Below are positions 53,106-64,000 of a stretch of DNA of 64,000 nt, piece by piece. This stretch comes from Cercis canadensis (Eukaryota; Streptophyta; Magnoliopsida; Fabales; Fabaceae). Each line of letters starts with the position of its first letter. Positions within the stretch are counted from its first letter, which is position 1. The translations under genes and the position numbers were made by a program. The notes under the pieces were generated by a model, which was given only the letters and a program-made list of their open reading frames with translations, did no database searches and had not been told where the DNA came from. The DNA is taken from positions 1-64,000 of the forward strand of contig QAOA01007460.1 in assembly GCA_003255065.1 (NCBI GenBank), read 5' to 3'.

Positions 53106-55099
53106 NNNNNNNNNNNNNNNNNNNNNNNNNNNNNNATATATATATATATATATATATATATATCAAACAAAGAAATGAGGGCAGGAGAGAACTAATCTCC
53201 TTTATCAACTAAAATTAATTCTAAGGCAACATTGTTCCACCATGCAAATCCCTAATTTTGAGAGAGAGAGGAGAAGCTTTTAGAGAGAGAAAATTGAGTT
53301 CAAAGAGAAATAGAAACCAAGGAAAGAGATAATTTGTAAATAGAGAGAACGTATGTGAAATCTTCACCTTAGGACTCCTTGATTAGGCGAGTAGCAGCTG
53401 ATTTCTTCTTCTAGAATTCGGAAGCGAAGTTAGGAAGGAGGTTCCCCTTTTTGCGTTTCTTCTTGGTCGATATTCTGCTATGCTTCCTTTTTTTTATTTC
53501 TTGCCTTTATTTTGATTTGTTCTATTGAATGCTGAAGTTGTTTCCTTTAATTAATTTTTTTTTTTATTTCGTTTGGGCTTTAAGAAGGTTATTGGGTTTT
53601 CTTTGTTGGATCATACCAAGGTGTTAGTTTCTTTTTTTTTTTGGTTTGAGTCTTGTTTCATTTGGGCTGTTGTATTTGTTATTTTGTTTGGGCCAATTAA
53701 GTTGTTGGGCCGAGTATGGTTGGTCTTATTAGTTTAGTGTGGGCTATTTTGCTTCTTTTGTTTTTTTTTTTCTTTTTGAGTCATTCATTTGTGGGCCTCT
53801 TTTTACTTTGCTAGTAGTATGTTATATTTTGGGTCTTTTAATTCATTTGGGCTTAAGTTCTTTTATTTGGCTATTGGATTTCGTGGGCCTCATTTGTTTG
53901 TTGATTTAGTGTTTTGTTTATGGACTGTTATTTTGTGTAGTTCAAATTCGTGGGCCTCTTTGTTTGCTGATTTAGTGTTTTACTTTTGTGTTGTTAATTT
54001 GTTTGAGCTTGTTTATTTAACATGGTTTTTATTTATTTGATGTTATTTTAACAACTAGTTGGGCTAAAATGGAATTTAGCCCGAATATATTTATTTTGTT
54101 TATTTTGGGTTATTTTAATTAATTTATTTTATAATCTTTATTTATTCTTTGCTTAGTTTTTTTATTATTCTTTATCTCAAGGGTCTTTGTTTATTTTATT
54201 TTTATGCTTTATGCATTTCATATTATACTTAATTCTCTTTGTTGTAAATAAAATTAAAGTCCGACGACAGATTAAGTTAAGGAATAATTATGTTAACAAT
54301 TTTTCTTAATGTTCTTGAGGTGAGGGATAAATTTCTTAGTTATGTTAGAGTTACTGGAGTGGCCAATGAAATTCCCAATATTTCTTTGATTCTCGTAATT
54401 TTTGACATTTTATGTTACATTTTACCATTATTTTTTGTTCATGCTGGGATAAGATTACCGACGAAGGAATAATTAAGGGCAGTCGTAATAACAACAATTC
54501 CTTGACATTCCGGAGGTGAGGAGTGTCATTTTAGTCTTTCCAGATGTACTGGTGGACTTAAAGATAGATATCTGATAAAAATCTTTTACCACGAATCTCG
54601 AACTCATTTATTGAACACGTAATAAATTATATTTCGCGTATCACTTGGTTAGTAAAATTACTAAAAATTACCTATGACGGAATAAATTGGGAGAGGATTG
54701 TAATGACAATCACTGTTTCTACCCAATAGTCTTGAGACATCTTTTTAGGTTTTGCCAGAGGTACTAGCAGAGCTTAATAACACATTAATCTATTTTAATG
54801 ACCAATTTCATTCAACATTTTTTTAGATGACATAAAATTAAATTGGTAACCGTTCGCTAGAACGAACGTCGTAGGGTGCTAACACCTTCCCTACACGTAA
54901 CCAACTCTTTTACTCGAGCTCTGATAACATAGACCAAATTTTTTTGATAGGCATCCAATCATGCCTTAAATTGATTGGTGGTGACTCCATTATCAATCAT
55001 TCTTTTTAATTAAAAAACTTTACAAATTTACACCTTTTACACTTCTTATTTCTTTTCACCGCCTCGCGTCGTCGCGCTCCTGAAAAGGACATTGCGACA
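52514..55099 (+). mobile_element. Solo LTR F (Tat/Ogre-like Gypsy type)
   Basis: Starts TGTTGATACCCAATTTTGTC and ends CCTGAAAAGGACATTGCGACA-type sequence, with a perfect 5-bp TSD CCAAG (52509-52513 and 55100-55104). It holds a conserved block TAGGGTGCTAACACCTTCCC (54873 onward) and GGTGGTGACTCC shared with E. About 2.6 kb including a 30-N gap. It is not a full element because no internal region is present. Confidence 0.85.
53065..53162. repeat. Compound (CA)n-gap-(TA)n microsatellite
   Basis: A CA run (53065-53105), 30 N (53106-53135), then a TA run to 53162. It lies inside solo LTR F; the gap length is not reliable. Confidence 0.9.
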
Positions 55100-56108
55100 C
55101 CAAGGGTCTAGTATAGCAGAATCAATGATCATTTGTTGAGTTTGGGTTTTCAAAGAAGCTTATAAAAAGCTACACTCTATGTTAAGCATTTTGGTACAAA
55201 AATTCTAATTATTTCTATGTATATTGATGATCTTTTGGTGATAGGAAGTAATGCAGCAATTATTGATGAATTTAAGCAAGAAATGATGAATATTTTTGTA
55301 ATGACAGATCTTGGTCTTATAACTTATTTCCTGGGAATGGAGATCACTCAAAGGAAGCATGAAAGTTTTATTTGTCAAAAGAAGTATGCAAAGGAGGTCC
55401 TCAAGAAATTCCACCTTGATAACTACAAAGAAATGAACACTACTATGAATCAAAAGGAGAAATTCAGCAAGGAGGATGGAGCTAATAAAGTTGATGAAGC
55501 TCATTTTAGAGGATTAATAGGGTGTTTAATGTACTTTACAACAACAAGGCCTGACATCCTATTTCCAGTAAGTATTCTGTCAAGATTCATGCGTTGTGCA
55601 AGTGAATTCCACTTGAAGGTAGCAAAAAGAGTTGTAAGATACATTAAAGGAATTGTCAATTATTGAGTGAAGTATTGCAAGGAACAAAATTTTAGATTAA
55701 TTGGTTATTCTAGCAGTCATTGGGCAGGTTCTTTGGATGATATTTCAGGGTATTGTTTCAGTATGGGTTCAGGTGTTTTCTCTTGGTGTTCCAAGAAGCA
55801 AGAAATAGTAGCTCAATCAATAGCAGAAGCTGAGTTCATTACAGCAACAATAGCTATCAATCAAGCTATTTGGTTGAGGAATATCCTAGCAGATTTACAT
55901 TTGGAACAAAACCAAGGCATAGAAATCCTGGTGGACAATCAAGCAACAATTTCAATCTCACATAATCCTGTGTTCCATGGAAAGACCAAGCATTTCAATG
56001 TCAAATAGTTTTATTTGAGAGAAGTGCAAGAAAATGGAGATATAAGTCTAGTTTATTGCAAAACAGAGGACCAAGCTGCTAATATTTTACTAAAAGTCTT
56101 TTTCACTT
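55100..56108 (+). pseudogene. Copia-1 pol, second part (RT end, RNase H)
   Basis: Resumes after solo LTR F with YSRINDHLLSLGFQRSLYKA, ISMYIDDLLVIGS (RT active site YIDD), DLGLITYFLGMEITQ, TTRPDILFPVSILSRFM and ISGYCFSMGSGVFSWCSKKQ. Then EIVAQSIAEAEFI and VDNQATISISHNPVFHGKTK (RNase H). Stops at 55664 and elsewhere. Confidence 0.88.
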
Positions 56109-56168
56109 AGCAAGTTCGAGTTTATGAGGAACAAACTTGGAGTTTGCAACTTCCAAGGCAAGGAAGAG

Positions 56169-56459
56169 TGTTGAAAATGTGCCTTAGGAATATGTCAAAG
56201 TTTGTTTCAACTAGCTATTTAACTGTTAATGGGTTGTTAGTTCCTATTTTTTTTCTAAGATATTATTTAGTAAACTATGTTGTTAGTTGTGTTGACTAGA
56301 GTTTTAGGCTATAATCCTTTATTCTAGTATCTTTCAGGTGTATTTAAATCTTAAGTTATCTTCAATAATATTATTCTCGGCAGCTCATATTTCTTTTTTT
56401 TTTTACTTTTCTGTTTTCTGTCTATTATTTTTTCTGCTTTACATTTTTGTTTGAAAACA
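56169..56459 (+). repeat. Copia-1 3' LTR (probable)
   Basis: Begins TGTTGAAAATGTGCC after a purine run (AGGCAAGGAAGAG) and ends TTTGTTTGAAAACA. About 291 bp, TGTT...AACA ends. No 5' copy is available to confirm the right border. Confidence 0.5.
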
Positions 56460-57863
56460 AGATGGAAGTGTCGATTTGGTTCCTTTCCAAATCATAGCTC
56501 TCCCTTCCTTTATTGGTCTCTGCCCTTGATCTCCTTGCTCTCCCACTTTTCTTTATCTTCTCTCTTGCTGACCCCTTTCTTCTATTTCCTTGCTCCCTCG
56601 CCGTACTCAGTTAAGGTTAAGGACAAGACGAGGGAGATGAGAGCAAGGGAGATGGGAGAGCAGAAAGGGTTACCAAGAGAGGAAATGTGAGAGAGAAACA
56701 ATCTGAGACTGAGAGAGGTTGAGCTTGTGAGAGAGGTGAGAAGAATGGTGGGACTCGAAGCCCCTTCAGCAGGCTCCCCTCAAGCAATGTCATATTCTAT
56801 GAAACTCAAATTTTAATACACATATGTGGGTTATGCGGTTCGGTTTGGTTCGGGTCAAGTGCTGTTTGGAAAATGAAAATTGCTGGCTAAACCGCACTGG
56901 TGTAGTTTTGCAGTTTTGAAACTGAATCGCACCAGGCCGAGCAAGCTGCTAGATGCAGTCTGGGTCAGGTCTGGTTGGGCGGTTTGAACCCCTTGGTGAA
57001 CACCCCTAGTGAAAACAAACCGTTTTTATTAAAGATTCTCTTGAAACTTGTGTTATTTTCACACTGAATGAAGGTGCAAATAAATGTTAGGTATTATTTT
57101 AGTAGACGACTTAGAATCTACAAGCCAAGAAACTCTAGAATCCAACAAAAGAAGGAATAATCCTTAAAATAAAATTATATTGTAGGAAAATAAGCTCTCT
57201 TATTTTAGATATAGTAATCCTATTTATATTCATAATAAGACTTGCTTAATAAGAAATAACCTTTTTAGAATAGTCCTAACCCATATAGTATCCTATTAGA
57301 ATTCTAATTCAACCATAAGTTTCCTAAAATTGCTTAAAATAACTAAATAAATCCCTAAAAGTTATACCTATGAAAATTACAAAAAAATTATCAAAAAAAT
57401 CAATATACAATTATAATTGACACCCCATAATAGTCATACATTAATCTTCCCCATTTCAAAAGAACTCGCCCATGAGTTGATGGATTGGGGATCCAATCAT
57501 GTTACTATTTAATATGACAATCTCATGTTAGTTAAATCTTGATCGCTTATTTCACTAAAAAGATCTCAATTGCATAAATAATAGTATGTCACCGTTCCCA
57601 TAAAAAAGAAATTTCTCCATCCTTTCCTCTTTCTCTTCCCCGTGCATTCATCTTGCTTGTTCACCTTGCTACTGGCACAAGTGCACCAATGGCAGCAAAC
57701 ACACCGGCACAAGCATATCTCAGTCTCCCTCTGTCCCCTCTCTCACGCAAGCACTATTTTGAGTTTTTTTTCCTCTGATTCTTTTTTTTTTAGCAAGTTT
57801 TTCCCTTTGATTCTGAAGGGAAAAAACCCAAACAAAACCCCATTGGGCTCCTTCATTGGCCCC
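56460..57863. other. Intergenic DNA with a transposon end
   Basis: A region at 56825-57010 with GGTTCGGTTTGGTTCGG and ending TTGGTGAACACCCCTAG resembles hAT-type MITE sequence (inverse AGGGGTGTTCACC). The rest is AT-rich without a gene; short open stretches at 56451-56690 and 57642-57869 have low-complexity composition. Confidence 0.4.
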
Positions 57864-58394
57864 TGTTAGAAAAATGATAATAGAGACTAACTAGGTTGGC
57901 TTTGAGGCGTGAACAATTACATTGTCTTGAGTGTAATATTGCTTCTCTATAAAAGCAAGTTACCCCATGATACAACAAAGCCATCAAAAAACTCGCAATG
58001 GAAAAGTGAATTCTAATGCATTAGGGAGTTCCCTTTTATAGAGTTGAAAAAGCACTAATGAACAAATATAATTGGTCAATAATTAACAGACATAATTGTC
58101 TATTCGGAATAGTCACAATTGTCTATTTGGAATAGACACAACAGTTTGTTCGAAACAGACACAATTGTCTATTTGGATTTATTCATCCGAACCGGTTAAC
58201 TTAATTAACCATAGTGCCCAAGTGTCAATCAAAGACCATTAATGGGCTTTGACTTGCTAGGCTATTTTGGGCTTGTGCCCATTTATTTAAAGTTACTTTA
58301 TAACTTTAATTAGTCTTTATAAAGTGTTTTACATACTCTAATTTAATCAATGTGGGACTTGGTTTTATAAACACATTTACAAACTATTTCAACA
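57864..58394 (-). repeat. Copia-2 3' LTR
   Basis: 531 bp, TGTTAGAAAAATGATAATAG ... CTATTTCAACA on +. It is shorter than the other LTR, lacking about 110 bp (63400-63510 in the partner) and part of a short tandem repeat. Confidence 0.93.
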
Positions 58395-58410
58395 TTCCCC
58401 CACTAGTTTG
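58395..58410 (-). promoter_or_regulatory. Copia-2 polypurine tract
   Basis: Minus-strand CAAACTAGTGGGGGAA adjoins the 3' LTR. Confidence 0.75.
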
Positions 58411-58962
58411 TAAAATAAGTCATTCACTATAAAAATGATGCATAAAAGAATGTACCTCACAGGTTTAAATCTTAAAATTAGTATAAATATCTAAGGATGC
58501 TAATCAAGTACTTGGTGTCCGAAGATTAAACCAATACTCCTTGCTATTAGGATCGAAGATATCATACACATCATATTTATACAATTTCTCCAAAGAGGTT
58601 TTAATAGCCCTAGCACTATTTAAATGGTCATGTGCTAAGCAATCCCAATTTTCTGTGAATATTTTCAAAAAAAGGTAAAACCCATTAAACCTTTGTTGAA
58701 GCGGCACCACTTCATATTCACATAGGTGGAGTTCATTTCGTTGTCCTTATTACTTCAGATAAAAACAATTCCACTAAGAGCTAAGTTCATCCTCTCAATG
58801 TAACAGTAAGCACTAACCTCATGTTCTGTATGAGACTACTCTTAATTAGTGCTAAATCAGACATGTATCAATGACTTGTTGTTACCCATTAAACTTTAGT
58901 AATTACTAATTTGTAATTCAAAGTTGGGTTACCATCATTGGCATCTTGAGGGTTCAATTTAG
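58411..58962 (-). other. Copia-2 3' noncoding region
   Basis: Lies between the RNase H stop and the PPT. A 68-codon open stretch (58504-58710, minus) has no motif that I know. Confidence 0.6.
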
Positions 58963-59702
58963 TCACATACTACATGTTGTCCTCCATACCATATCTCTTG
59001 GTAAAGATTTGGTAAAAGGATCAGCCAAATTATTTGCAAATTTCACATAAAGAAGTGAAATGGTAACACTTGATATCAATTGTCTAATATAATCATGCCT
59101 TAGACTAATATGTCTTGACTTTATATTATACATGTTATTGAAAGCATAAAACATTATAGCCTCATTATCACAGTGTATGGAAACAGGTGGCATTGGTTGT
59201 GGCCACAACTCAATTTCAAACAACATGTTTCTTAACCACTTAGCTTCCTTACCTGTAGCAGCCAAAGCAATAAACTCTACCTCAATGGTAGAATGGGAAT
59301 GGCAGGTTTGTTTCTTAGATGTCCAACATATGGCACCTCTAGCTAGTGTAAATATCCAACCTGTAGTTGCGATACTTTCACCACCTCTTGTTATTCAGCT
59401 TGCATCTGATAACTTTCTAGTACAGCAGGAAAATCTGTATAAGATAACTTTAGGTTTGCAGTACTTTTCAGGTATCCAAATACCCTTCCAACTGCTTCCC
59501 AATGTTCTGTACTAGGACTACTTGTAAATCTTGACAATTTGTATACAGCAAAAGCAATATCTGGTCTTGTACAATGCATTGCATACATCAAACTTCCTAT
59601 AGCATTGTCATATTTCAATTGTTCTATAGGTCTACCAATATTTTTCACAAGTTTTACACTAGTATCATGGAGTATTGTATTCTCTAATTTTGAGATGACC
59701 AA
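58963..59702 (-). pseudogene. Copia-2 RT end and RNase H
   Basis: 59391-59702 reads YDNAIGSLMYAMHCTRPDIA and LSRFTSSPSTEHWEAVGRVF. 58963-59265 reads ATGKEAKWLRNMLFEIELW, SIHCDNEAIMFYAFNNMYN, RHISLRHDYIRQLI and NLADPFTKSLPR, the usual Copia RNase H end. Frameshifts separate the two pieces and the first from the RT core. Confidence 0.88.
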
Positions 59703-62094
59703 AGTTGCTCAAAATTTTCTCTATGTAATGAGTTTGACTTAAAGTAAACCCAGGATCATGCTTAGTAACTTTGATACCCAAAATTGTATCCACCTCATTA
59801 AGATCTTTCATCTTAAATTTTGAGGTCAGAAACCTTTTGGTTTCATTTATACCATGCATGTTGGTATCAAAGATAAGCATATCATCTACATAGAGGCTAA
59901 CTATAACTCCATAATCTTTAGTAAACTTAGAATAAATACATTTGTCAGCAGTATTATGTCTAAACCCAAAAGACAAAATTGCTGAATGAAATTTTTCATG
60001 CCATTGTTTAGGAGCTTGTTTAAGACCATACAAAGATTTTACAAGCTTGCACACCTTGTGTTCATTTCCAGGAAGAACAAAACCTTCAGGTTATTGCATG
60101 TAAACTTCTTCCTTTAAATCACCATTTAAAAATGTTGTTTTAACATCCATTTGATGTATATGCAATTTATATATAGATGCCAAAGCAAAAAGAACTCTAA
60201 TGGATGTTATTCTAGAAACTGGAGCATAGGTATCAAAATAATCTAGATCTTTCTTTTGAGTAAAACCTTTTGCAACTAGTCTTACTTTAAAGGTTTGCAA
60301 TGTACCATCAGAATTATATTTCCTCCTAAAAACCCATTTGTTACCAATAGGCTTTGAGCCAAGTGGTAAGTCAACTAAGACCCAACTATTATTAGACATT
60401 ATTGAGTCCATTTCATCATTCACAGCTTCTTTCCAGAAAGCTGCATCTCTAGAAGTCATTGCTTCTTCAAAAGTTTTGAGCTCACTCTCAATGTTTAATA
60501 ATATCTTTACCTTTTTACTAATCTGATTTCTACTACCTTCTACCAAAAAAGTAATGAAATCAGGATCAAGGCTTTTCTCTTTTCTTGGCCTTTGACTTCT
60601 TTTAGGTTCAGATGATTCAGTTACTTGTTTTCTCTTACCCTTAGCAAGAGGATTAAGAATATTAGAACTATTTTGATCCTGTGAATTTTGTAGTTCATGC
60701 ATACCACTTTTTGGCTCATGTATACCACTTTCAAGTTCATACACAATTTGATCTAACATGAATTTTTCTTCAAAAAATTCAACATGAATAGATTCCACAA
60801 TAACATTAGACTCTAAATTTAGATGTCTATATGCTTTGGAATTTTGTGCATAACCAACAAAAACACTTTTAATTCCTCTTGGCCCTAGTTTGGTTCTTTG
60901 AGAATCAGGAAGTCTATAGAATGCAACACACCCCCACACTTTAAAATAATTTAGATTTGGTTTCCTTCCATTCCAAATTTCATATGGTGAAATATGTGTT
61001 TTCTTGGAAGGAACTTTGTTATGAATGTGACACACAGTAAGTAAAGCTCCACCCCACAAGTTATATGGTAACATAGCATTTAAAAGCATAGCATTTACCA
61101 TATCAACTAGCGTTCTATTTTTCCTTTCTGCTAGTCCATTCTGCTGGGGTGTAAAAGGGACAGTTTTCTGATGGATTATTCCATTTTCTTCACAGAATTT
61201 ATCAAACTTTGTAGAGAAATATTCTCCACCTCTATCACTCGAAATTATTTTAATTTTTCTTTCCTTTTGATTCTCTACCACAGATTTAAATTCCTTAAAT
61301 CTTTCAAAGGCCTCATCTTTTGTTCTCAATAGATATACATATAAAAACTGAGAACAATCATTTATAAATGTGATGAAATACCTTTTTCCTCCTCTGGTTA
61401 ATTTACCATTTAATTCACAAATATCAGAATGAATCACATCTAAAATTTTTGTATCACGCTCTACTTTAGGAAAAGGTTTTCTTGTTATTTTTGCTTCAAC
61501 ACAAATTTCACATTTATCTTTATGAACATGCTTGCAATCAATATAATCATGTGTTGACATGTATTTTATCATAGGATAATTTAAATGTCCTAGTCTAGCA
61601 TGCCATAAAGTAGAAGAATCAATGTAAGCAGAAACAATGTTTATTTCATTCACACTTAACTTAAGCATGTCATCAAGGGAGTATCCCTTTCCTACAAACA
61701 ATCCACTCTTGGACATTACAATTTTGTCTGACTCTAGGACAATCTTAAAACCCTTCTTACAAAGCAAACTTGCAAAAACTAAGTTTCTTTTAACATCAGG
61801 AACATGATAAACATTGACAAGGGTACGTTTTTGCCCAGAAGTGAAATTCAGTACAACAGACTCTTTGCCATGCACCTTGATACGCTGGTGATTCCCCATT
61901 AGAATTTCATCTTGTTCCTCCAACTTATGGTAAGTTTTGAAGCAAGCCTTGTTGTTGCTGACTTGTATTGTTGCACTCGAATCAAGGAACCAATCCGTAT
62001 TACTTGATGCAGCAGTCATGTTTAACTCAGTCACCATTCCAATCTGAATGTTGGAAACCATTGCAACAAGTTCTTTTACTTCATCTTCCAACAA
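59665..62094 (-). pseudogene. Copia-2 pol: protease, integrase and RT
   Basis: A 667-codon frame (60091-62094) reads WFLDSSATIQVSN (protease; the D-S-G-A motif has Ser for Gly), LWHARLGHLNYPMIKYM, CEICVEAKITRKPFP (HHCC finger), integrase Asp in HSDICELNG, Asp in ISSDRGGEYF, Glu in GLAERKNRTL. RT starts KPIGNKWVFRRKYNSDGT and reaches HQMDVKTTFLNGDLKEEVYM. One stop near 60090, then 59665-60054 continues with LVKSLYGLKQAPKQWHEKF, VSLYVDDMLIF (active-site YVDD) and DLNEVDTILGIKV. Confidence 0.92.
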
Positions 62095-62319
62095 GTTGGC
62101 TAGTTTGACTTTCTCAAAAGTATTTTCTTTCTTCTTTTCATAATTCTTGAATCTACATTCCTTGATGTAGTGTCCTTTCTTTCCATAGTGAAAGCAAACC
62201 TTGTTCTTTTTGTTTTTCTTGAATCCACCATTTTTTTGGACTTTAAGTTTGTCCTGATTCTTCCTTCCAGACTTGTTTCCGGATTTGTTGTTTCCAGAAT
62301 TACCGGTTATTGCATTTAC

Positions 62320-62988
62320 TTACTGTGAATTCTCTTTTGGATTCACATATATTTTCATAAATTTTTCATCTCTAACATGAGTTTCACACTCAATCTGTAA
62401 ATGAGTTTGAAACTGTTCAAGAGTGAAATTATTAGGTGAATGCAACACTTTCTTTCTGTACCCATCCCAAGAAGGAGGCAATTTGGACAAAATTGCTCCT
62501 ATCTGAAGAGTATCAGGAATTGAGATCTCCAAATCTCGTAATTTGGAAACTAAAATTTGTAGTTCATAGACTTGATCCATGAATGGCATGTTATCAAACA
62601 TTTTGAAATCAAAGTAATTCAAAGCAAGAAATTTGTCAGTACCTCTCTTTTCGCTTTGATATTTGGCTTCCAATGTATTCCATATTTCTTTTGGTGAAGT
62701 CAAATTCTAGTAGAGATCATAGAGACAATCCGTAAGAGTATTCAAAATGTGACTGCAATACACCAATCCATCTTCCTTACGTTTGTGCCTCTGGTTTCTT
62801 ACTTGATCTGAATCTTCAGCAGTTGGTACAACAATAGGTGGCAGATTCGGGTCTAGGCTATAAAACACCTTCAAGGTTGTGAGTAAGAACTTCATCTTTT
62901 CTTTCCACCTTGTGAAATTCGTTCCATCAAACTGGTTGAGTTTCACAGAATCTTGCAACTTTACAGTAGAAGAAGTAATAGCCTCCAT
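62320..62988 (-). pseudogene. Copia-2 gag
   Basis: It starts MEAITSSTVKLQDSVKLNQF and DGTNFTRWKEKMKFLL, stops at 62707, then continues KEIWNTLEAKYQSEKRGTDK, LQILVSKLRDLEISIPD and ILSKLPPSWDGYRKK. This is the plant Copia gag (UBN2 type). Sequence to 62100 encodes a Lys/Asn-rich region and CFHYGKKGHYIKEC, a zinc knuckle whose second Cys is Tyr. Start chosen at 62988, 22 nt from the LTR. Confidence 0.88.
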
Positions 62989-63010
62989 TATGAGAATATT
63001 ACACTCAAAT
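62989..63010 (-). promoter_or_regulatory. Copia-2 leader lacking a tRNA primer-binding site
   Basis: The 22 nt between LTR and gag read, on minus, ATTTGAGTGTAATATTCTC and on to the ATG. They do not begin TGG and do not contain the usual Copia TGGTATCAGAGC. Fourteen of these bases (62996-63009) are the exact reverse complement of a segment of the adjacent LTR (63073-63086). Confidence 0.75.
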
Positions 63011-63698
63011 TGTTAGAAAAACGATAATGGAGACTAACTAGGTTGGCTTTGAGGCGTGAACAATTACACTATTTTGAGTGTAATATCACTTCTCTATAAA
63101 AGCAAGTTACCCCAGGATACAACAAAGCCCTAAAATACTCTGAATGGAAAAGTAAATTTTAATGCATTAGGGAGTTCCCTTTTATAGAGTTGAAAATGCA
63201 TTAATGAACAAATATAATTGGTCAGTAATTAATAGATATAATTGTCTATTCGGAATAGACATAATTGTCTATTCGGAATAGACATAATTGTCTATTCCGA
63301 ATAGTCACAATTGTCTATTCGGAATAGACACAACAGTCTGTTTGAAATTGACACAATTGTTTATTTGGATTTACTCATCCAAACCTGTTAACTTAATTAA
63401 CCACCATCCAAATCGGGTCAAACCGACCTGACCCAGTCTGATCTAGATATTAAACCAAATGTTAAAATATTTGTCAAATCGATTAAGGCCCAAGATGCCC
63501 CCAAGTGCCCAAGTGTCAATCAAAGACCATTAATGGGCTTTGACTTGCTAGCCTATTTTGGGCTTGTCAAATAGGCTTGTGCCTATTTATTTAAAGTTAC
63601 TTTATAACTTTAATTAGCCTTTATAAAGTCTTTTACATACTCTAATTTAACCAATGTGAGACTTGGTTTTATAAACACATTTACAAACTATTTCAACA
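63011..63698 (-). repeat. Copia-2 5' LTR
   Basis: 688 bp. It contains repeated units built on AATTGTCTATTCGGAATAGA (63240-63370), each with the palindrome TATTCGGAATA or a relative. These may be promoter or enhancer repeats. A TTTATAG TATA-like motif on minus lies near 63097. Confidence 0.92.
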
Positions 63699-63703
63699 GC
63701 CCC

Positions 63704-64000
63704 TTCATTTCCCAAGTACACACTTTGCTTTGCAACACCAATGCCTCCCAATCTCTGATTAATAGTGGCATAATGATGTTGGTTCTTGGCGATTTTTGTG
63801 CGAAGTGTTACAACTTGTTTGCAATAGATGTTTAATCGAGCATGTCAGCTGCTGCAAGGTGCTTTCACCTTGTTCTCCGATACAACTCTAACAAGAAGAG
63901 CTTCTCCGCCATGAAAGTGAACGAGCAAGGTGAAGGAGACACAGACAAATATCCTGGGGAGAGAAAGAGGAAAGGAGGGAGAATAGATATCTTTTTTATG
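63704..64000. other. Right flank of Copia-2
   Basis: No recognised gene. The sequence before 57864 and after 63703 should be continuous in the empty allele. Confidence 0.4.

Larger units (their letters stand above)
50790..56459 (+). mobile_element. Copia-1: 5'-truncated Copia element interrupted by solo LTR F
   Basis: Protease end, integrase, RT and RNase H of a Ty1/Copia pol are spread over 50790-52513 and 55100-56108, with a short 3' LTR at 56169-56459. The 5' LTR, gag and protease start are absent. Many stops and frameshifts. The solo LTR F separates two parts of RT. Confidence 0.85.
57864..63698 (-). mobile_element. Copia-2: nearly complete Copia retrotransposon
   Basis: LTRs at 57864-58394 (3') and 63011-63698 (5') with a perfect TSD GCCCC (57859-57863 and 63699-63703). 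On the minus strand: 5' LTR, 22-nt leader, gag, protease, integrase, RT, RNase H, noncoding tail, PPT, 3' LTR. Few stops (end of the first gag piece, end of the second, and near 60090 in RT) plus frame changes near 59690 and 59390. It looks younger than Copia-1 but is not coding-competent. Confidence 0.93.

Noticed and set aside
52795..53212. Open frames on both strands with His-Thr and Tyr-Ile repeats
   Set aside because: They are translations of the CA and TA microsatellites across Ns inside a solo LTR.

Overview
The window is plant nuclear DNA, very probably from a woody eudicot. The evidence is AT-rich intergenic sequence, GT-AG introns, a plant-type ABCC transporter gene, tRNA-Asp-primed Gypsy elements with long LTRs, Copia elements, LINE and SINE remnants and MITEs. 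The species cannot be named from the sequence. All coordinates come from reading by eye; domain names come from recognised motifs, not database searches.

Layout. 1-11.7 kb is repeat-rich flank with broken gene pieces: an orphan first exon of a DUF1218-type membrane protein (1866-1958), a helicase-like exon fragment (about 9350-9646), LINE RNase H scraps, a SINE, a fold-back element and MITEs. 11712-17884 holds the one intact gene, a full-size ABC transporter of subfamily C with ten exons, nine GT-AG introns and 1443 codons. 17.9-20.3 kb is its 3' flank, a LINE 3' end and one exon-like block of an unknown host gene.

20.6-49.0 kb is a nest of retrotransposons. Element A (Athila-like Gypsy, + strand, 5'-truncated) carries a solo LTR remnant (E) and a full-length related element B (- strand, TSD GCACC) in its 3' ORF. 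B carries element C (+ strand, TSD GAGGT) between its RT and RNase H domains. C carries an inverted solo LTR of its own family, D (TSD GTGAT). Exon-like blocks resume at 49643 and 49925, so the nest may lie in an intron of a host gene. 50.8-56.5 kb is a decayed Copia element (+) with a different solo LTR (F, TSD CCAAG) in its RT. 57.9-63.7 kb is a nearly complete Copia element (-, TSD GCCCC).

Main points of interest. (1) Element C has a primer-binding site that continues past the usual 18 nt into about 52 nt of tRNA-Asp complement, through the anticodon, and then joins protease-coding sequence directly; it looks like a product of primer read-through plus template switching. (2) The 57.9-63.7 kb Copia element has no tRNA-type primer-binding site. 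Its 22-nt leader instead has 14 nt of perfect complementarity to its own LTR, which suggests, but does not prove, self-priming. (3) Elements A, B and C share a two-polypurine-tract layout and related 3' noncoding sequence. (4) Several single-N joins are flanked by near-identical copies, so some repeats here are probably assembly or haplotype artefacts.
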